Shown here: positions 58,926 to 64,000 of the stretch, piece after piece
Layout of the letters: every line of letters starts with the position of its first letter
Position numbering within the stretch: the first letter of the stretch is position 1
Assembly (NCBI GenBank): GCA_947683425.1
Contig: CANTUQ010000109.1
Span: forward strand, 1,704,501 to 1,768,500
Direction of reading: 5' to 3'
Source: Excoecaria cochinchinensis
Taxonomy: Eukaryota; Streptophyta; Magnoliopsida; Malpighiales; Euphorbiaceae
Length of the DNA stretch: 64,000 nt
The notes under the pieces: generated by a model
What the model saw: only the letters and a program-made list of their open reading frames with translations
What the model was told of the DNA's origin: nothing
The model's database searches: none
Position numbers and translations under genes: made by a program

Positions 58926-61205
58926 ATTACCGGGGATCACAAATCTCAAATTTGTCTATGAAGAGCAGATCTAATTATATTAGTGTCTATAATTGATTTA
59001 TTATGTGTAATACTAATTTAATAAATATTTAAAATTTCGGTTTTATTTTTATACAGTTAGATTTTATAGTAATTCAGTACAATTCTTAGCTTTAAAGAAT
59101 CAAATATATTTCAAACTAAAATCAACAGTACAATTTTATATAGTACAATTTGATTTTGAATCTCTTTCCAAAATTTCAATCCGATTCAAAAACATTAAAG
59201 ATCCATGCGCATTCTTTATTTTAAAACACATAATTAGATTTGTCAATTTTGATCCAAATTTATCTAAAAAAATTACTCAAATTCAAAAAAGGTACGTGAC
59301 CTGATCCGAATCTGACTCAAAAAATTAAGAGTTAGACTCCACTCGAAACACGAATAGGTGGACCAGAAATTGACATGAATGAGTCAGATTACAAAGTAAC
59401 CCGAATGACACGATTTTTTTTATAAATTTTGTTTTTAATTTTTTCAATTCTTGCAATTATTCAATTTATATCTATAAAAAAATTAATTCTACATATATTG
59501 TTTCGTTTTGTTGAAGTATAAAAGATTTTGTGAAAGTATGTCGTTTTGAGTACATATATGTATGTATATAAACATATCTATGTGTATGTATTTATTTACA
59601 TACATATATGCATGCAGGTACATGCATAAAATCACCTAAGTACATACATATCTATGTATTATATATATGCCTGTATGTATGCACTTGCATACATACATAC
59701 ATATATAAATATATGTAATGTATGCATGCATTCATGGATGTATAAAGAATTATTTTTAGTGATTAATGTTGATAATATTTTTCTTTTCTCATTTATATGC
59801 TTTTGGCTCATTGATTTTTTTTTTCTTCTACACAATTATTTTTATTATATCAAAATTTAGTCAATTTTTTTTTTAAAAAAACATATAATGAATATTTAAG
59901 AAAAGTTAATAAAAATAAAATAAAATAAAATTATAATCAATAATTTGAAAATTTTTTATGATGCAAAAAATGATTACTAATTTAATCCAAAAATCAGCCA
60001 GAGACGTCCTAAAATCTGAAATGACCCAATTTGAACCCTTCAATTCAATATGTTTGATAGGTCTGCACATAATTGATTAATGATTTTAGCTCAATAATTT
60101 TAATTATATATGTGTGCATGTATATATATTGGTTGAATGTACAAATTTACAAATTTATCCCTCAATTTTTTCAAAATGTTCAAATTGCCCCCTTAAAAAT
60201 TGGTTTGCTCAAGCTTTATATACCCTTATATTTATGTAGCTTATGCAAAAGTAGATTGATTATTTCAAAGTTTAAAATTAAAATTCAATCATATATTTTT
60301 GGATTTAATTTTAGGATTGACGAAAATTCAAATTTGGAACTAAAAAAGTAATTAGTGCTTTCCAAATCCATCATGAGACACTTTGTGAAAAAAATGAAGA
60401 AAGAGAATGCTTTGTGAAAGAGAGAGGCTTTAAACAAAAGCTTAAATTAAGATGGAAAGCCATTAGATAGGCCATTATCTTTTTTAGAAGTTTGGCATAA
60501 TGTCTAACTATCGATTAAAAATGTTTTATATTTTTAATCGATTGCTGTCAATAGAACCAATTACTAATATTTTTAATAAATACCTTATTACAAGAGCACT
60601 GATCCAATGAAGGTTAGCAAATAAGGAATTATTAATTGAAAAGAGATGAAGAAAAGAAAAATTTAAATTTAAATTTGAGCTATGAGTTTTTTTTATGATT
60701 CAAGTTAATAATTAATTGCTACATATATATTTTTTTAAACAGTTACTTTATATGATTATTAACTATTAATTCACTACTTTTTAATTTTTCTTATCTAATA
60801 TAATATTTTATTATTAATTTCAACTATAAATTTATTAATAAATTCGATCAAGATCATTTTTCTAAGATGCTTTGAGGGTTGAAAAAGTGGGTTAATTACT
60901 TACTCAATAAAGAGATTTAAGGTGTAATTTGTTTTTGGTGGACCCAAAGGTCAAGCCGAAAGGCCGAAGGATAGCGGGACAACCTAGGAGCTTCACTTTC
61001 TAACTTTCACGTGCCTAACTATTAATTAACTAATTAAGCATTTAAATCATTAATTTTGATTGTTTGTAATTAAGTTATCCTCATTATATTTCATAATAAT
61101 AAAATATTATAATAAAAGTCATCCTTATCAAGCTCACACGAAATTTCTATTAAAAGCATAGAGTTCTAACTAAAGATTTGTTGTCTTGTTGGTTTCGGTT
61201 GCTAT
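58926..61205. other. AT-rich intergenic DNA
   Basis: No gene or element is recognised apart from the TACATA-type microsatellite at 59545-59740. Short frames at 59654-59860 and 60073-60351 are by-products of repeats and AT bias. Confidence 0.6.
59545..59740. repeat. Degenerate TACATA/TATG microsatellite region
   Basis: Runs of TACATA, TATGTA and ATGCATGC in alternating strands over about 200 bp. Confidence 0.8.
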
Positions 61206-61207
61206 TA

Positions 61208-61499
61208 TTCCATCCGTTTTATAATATCTGTCATTTTTAAAAGAATTTCATATTTTATTTTATATGTCGTTTTTAAATTTTTAATGTAATATTTTTTAAA
61301 TTTTAAATACAATATTAATTCTATATTAAATTTTTAATGTTATTCAACTAATTAGATTTAAATTACAATTTTGATGATAATAAAAATAAAGGTAATTTAG
61401 TTATTTTTTATTATATTTAATTTTAAATTTAGGCTTACATAATATTTTTTAATTCTAACGAAAATAATAAAAGTGATAGATATCATGAAACGGAGTAAG
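61208..61499. mobile_element. Stowaway-like (Tc1/mariner) MITE, about 292 bp
   Basis: The left end TTCCATCCGTTTTATAATAT and the right end, read inward as CTTACTCCGTTTCATGATAT, match at most positions and continue CTRTCA. TA dinucleotides flank both ends (61206-61207 and 61500-61501), as expected for Tc1/mariner insertion. The CTCCGTT core is that of Stowaway elements. The interior is non-coding. Confidence 0.7.
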
Positions 61500-61501
61500 T
61501 A

Positions 61502-62419
61502 TGTACAGTTATATGAAATTAGAAGACTCTTTCATAACCTAATTAATGTTTTATTAAATGATTCTTTTTATTTCAAGTATATAAGTCCATCCATTTCAAT
61601 TATTATAACTTTTTTTTTTATTTTTTTCATTTCACTTACAGTAATAATTTTTAAATTTAAAAAGTATTAATTATATATATTTTTTATTTTACCCTTATGT
61701 ATGAAAAAAGAGATAATTAATAGAGTAATAATATATGATTATAGAATACGTCTTATCTTAAGATTATTTTCCTTAGGATTCTAATTTTAAAGTTATAACT
61801 TTTCAACTAAGAGAAAACATTGGCTCTCTTGCACTATATTTGGATGAAATAGTTCGTGCAGTGGGGTGTGTTGATATGAGATAAGATGGGATGGTAATAT
61901 TTACTAGTGTATTTAAAAAAAGGGTGTGATATGATATGCTTTAATAGATTTGAAACGGAAAAAAAAATATATATAAAAATAATTTTAATAAAAAAGATAA
62001 AAGATTAGGATTGTTTTAGAGTATAAATAGAGTTATCAAAATTAAATAAAAGGCAGTAACAGAATAAAAATTTAGAAAAATATACAAAATAATTAATTTG
62101 ATAGTTTTAAAATTTGTACAAAATAACTCTATGAATTAACCATGAAAACATATGTCCATAAAAAGTCCATTTTTACAAAAAAAAAAACAATTAAATGATA
62201 ACATTCCATTGAAAATCATGATTCAAACGAAAGTGTTAATGAAAATATGTTGTAGCCATCATTTCACCTTAATTACAAAATGGCATTGATTTGTTTTTCA
62301 CTCATCAAGTTCTGTTCAGTTGTAGGAAGTTCAATGTTAAGATATACGGACTTTCATCATTGGTTGAAGGGTTAAATGAATATGAATCAGCATAATATAG
62401 GGTTAAATCAATATATATC
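61502..62419. other. AT-rich intergenic DNA
   Basis: No gene or mobile element is recognised on either strand. Confidence 0.6.
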
Positions 62420-62700
62420 AAAATATTACATTTTGTTTTTGGAAATCAGTGCAAATTTTATGGCTCGAAACGAAATTAGATCCAATAAGAATTGGAGAGG
62501 GTATAACTAAGGCTAGATTCTCATTGGCACGCAGACAGTAGGGATTCAAGGTAGAAGAATTCTTTATTCTCTCGTTATCGACACTACTGGATCTACTTCC
62601 ATGACTAGTTCCTGGATTGTCTACCCTATCGATTGGAGAAAACAAAGTTTTCTCAAGAAAATCACTTTAAAAACTAAAGAAATCTTAAAGGAGAAAAGAG
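62420..62700 (-). pseudogene. Copia gag N-terminal fragment
   Basis: The minus strand after the primer site gives DNPGTSHGSRSS and then LNPYCLRANENLALVIPSPI, LIGSNF. This has the pattern of the N-terminal copia gag domain (Retrotran_gag_3 type: NPY-LH-NEN...L-GSNY). It stops at 62420 with no downstream gag or pol, so the element is cut short. Confidence 0.65.
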
Positions 62701-62717
62701 TCGAGGGAGCTAAGAAT

Positions 62718-62729
62718 GCTCTGATACCA
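62718..62729 (-). other. Primer-binding site (initiator tRNA-Met) of the copia fragment
   Basis: The plus-strand GCTCTGATACCA is the exact complement of TGGTATCAGAGC and abuts the LTR end. Confidence 0.9.
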
Positions 62730-63074
62730 TGTTGAAGCTCAGAGAGAGAATTGAGAAATGAACAATCAATGCTGGAAGAGCTTTAATTATTTTCATGGTA
62801 GGCTAGCAACTCGAACTGGATTATACTGGTAGTTATACTGAATAAAATTAACAATGATTTCCTAATTGATTTCTCTAAAGAGTTACACATGTAACGTGTC
62901 AGCTCTTCTTAATTTCAATGCTAACAGTAACGCTAACCAACTAACTGAGGGAAAATAACAAACTGACAAAAATAACTAATTACCTGAGCTGGCATCTTCA
63001 TCTCTTATTCTCTTCGCTCCTCTTTGTCAACGACTTCCAATTTGTATTGGTTTTTGCTATGAATATTCTCAACA
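62730..63074 (-). mobile_element. Copia LTR, 345 bp
   Basis: On the minus strand it starts TGTTGAGAATATTC (63074) and ends GAGCTTCAACA (62730), directly joined to the primer site. Size and TGTTGA...CAACA ends are typical of plant copia LTRs. The other LTR is not in the window. Confidence 0.8.
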
Positions 63075-64000
63075 CGTATTATGCTTTTTTTCTTTTTTCC
63101 TTTAACCATGATAGCTAAACTATGGAATTTGAACTCTAAAAAGTTTGGATGTAGTCCAAATTGTTATCCGAGTGTTGCTGTTGTTAAAGACACTCATACC
63201 AATCAGAAGTTACAAGTATTTGTGATAAATTATTAAGTTATTACTCAATATAAACGATTAAGCTAATTTAATATATACTTTATTCATTTCATTTTATGTG
63301 TCGCTTTTATTATTTTTACTATAATTAAATAGTATTAATTTTGCCTAAATTTAAAATAAAATTAAGTGATTTAATACAAAAATTTAAATTTAATTAATCA
63401 ATTTGTATTAAAAAAATAAAATTAAATTGAAAAAAATTAAATTTAATTAAAAATCTCAAAATATCATATAAATAAAATTTAAATTTTGAAAAGGTGGAGT
63501 AAATAATATGCACTATATAAAGTTGCCTATCTTTGTTGAATAAACTCTTTAAATTCATATACATATGTTTATTTTATCAAATATGTCTGAATATATTAAC
63601 TCGACTGAAAATTCTTCTCCACCTGAAATTCTGTTTTTAAGTAATCGAAAGTGTTAGATTGTGATAACTTGACATTATTATCATCCGTATTCATGTATCA
63701 CATGAATTCTCTAATTCTCTTCGTATACACACATTAAAGAAAGCATAGTTTTCACACTTTTTTTTTTGGTTTGGCAGTGATCGTTTCAACACCTCGCCAT
63801 TATTAAAACGAATTCTAATGGAAAAAATGTATGTCACCGTCAATTCAATAATAATAATAATTACATAAGCAAACAAACAAAACGACAATGATGAAAATCT
63901 TTCTCCCCGTTTCAACTGACAAATCCGGAACCAAACGACACAGCAAATCGGATACATTAGATTTTTATGGATGGCGTATGAAGTCACGCATTCACTATCT
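63075..64000. other. AT-rich end of window
   Basis: 63268-63503 may be a second Stowaway-like relic: TACTTTATTCATTTCATTTT at the left and GGTGGAGTAAA at the right, with weak TIR similarity. The open frame at 63691-63987 has hydrophobic stretches but no recognisable family or gene context. Confidence 0.4.

Noticed and set aside
63691..63987. 98-codon frame with hydrophobic stretches
   Set aside because: No family resemblance, no context; hydrophobic runs follow from T-rich codons.

Overview
This is an AT-rich plant nuclear window, most likely from a eudicot, and it consists almost entirely of transposable elements (TEs) in various states of decay. Several features point to plant chromatin. 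These are Ty3/gypsy and Ty1/copia retroelements with plant-type primer sites, a PIF/Harbinger transposase with its Myb/SANT partner, Mutator-like (MULE) transposases, plant mobile domain (PMD) coding sequence and GT-AG introns. I see no intact host gene, rRNA gene, tRNA gene or CRISPR array. The species cannot be named from the sequence.

Layout. 1-1680: AT-rich spacer with a short TTAGGG-type tract. 1693-9557: PMD/MULE copy A. It has a stem-loop cluster with a TATA box, a PMD pseudogene (+) carrying a hAT MITE in an intron, a 2.5-kb solo LTR, and the 3' half of a MULE transposase (-). 9558-12290: remnant of a minus-strand copia element. 12438-16209: an AT microsatellite, a CACTA-like end, and a PIF/Harbinger transposase plus Myb/SANT pair. 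16850-27826: a decayed plus-strand copia element whose leader was split by a young 6.6-kb TR-GAG-type element (two 2579-bp LTRs, gag only, TSD CATGT). 28440-44205: PMD/MULE copy C, split by a 13.3-kb Athila-like element (29184-42494, minus strand, TSD TCATG). 44549-51750: PMD/MULE copy B, in which the MULE (+) and PMD (-) converge. 51751-64000: mostly empty AT-rich DNA with a hAT MITE, a PMD scrap, a Stowaway-like MITE and a copia 5' end.

Two patterns stand out. First, PMD and MULE coding sequences occur three times as a convergent, tail-to-tail pair with a short gap (about 105 bp in B; about 160 bp in A once the solo LTR is removed). In copy C the outer parts are joined and the centre is missing, as in an internal-deletion derivative. 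This suggests the two genes travel as one mobile unit. Second, at least three unrelated elements carry tight clusters of short inverted repeats just upstream of a TATA-like box: PMD copy A, MULE copy B and the Athila LTR. The Athila cluster recurs upstream of its env-position ORF.

Nesting gives a relative order: PMD/MULE and copia relics are oldest. The solo LTR and hAT MITE landed in copy A. The Athila-like element (LTRs about 2% diverged by my hand count) landed in a PMD exon of copy C. The TR-GAG element (6 differences in 2579 bp) is the youngest.
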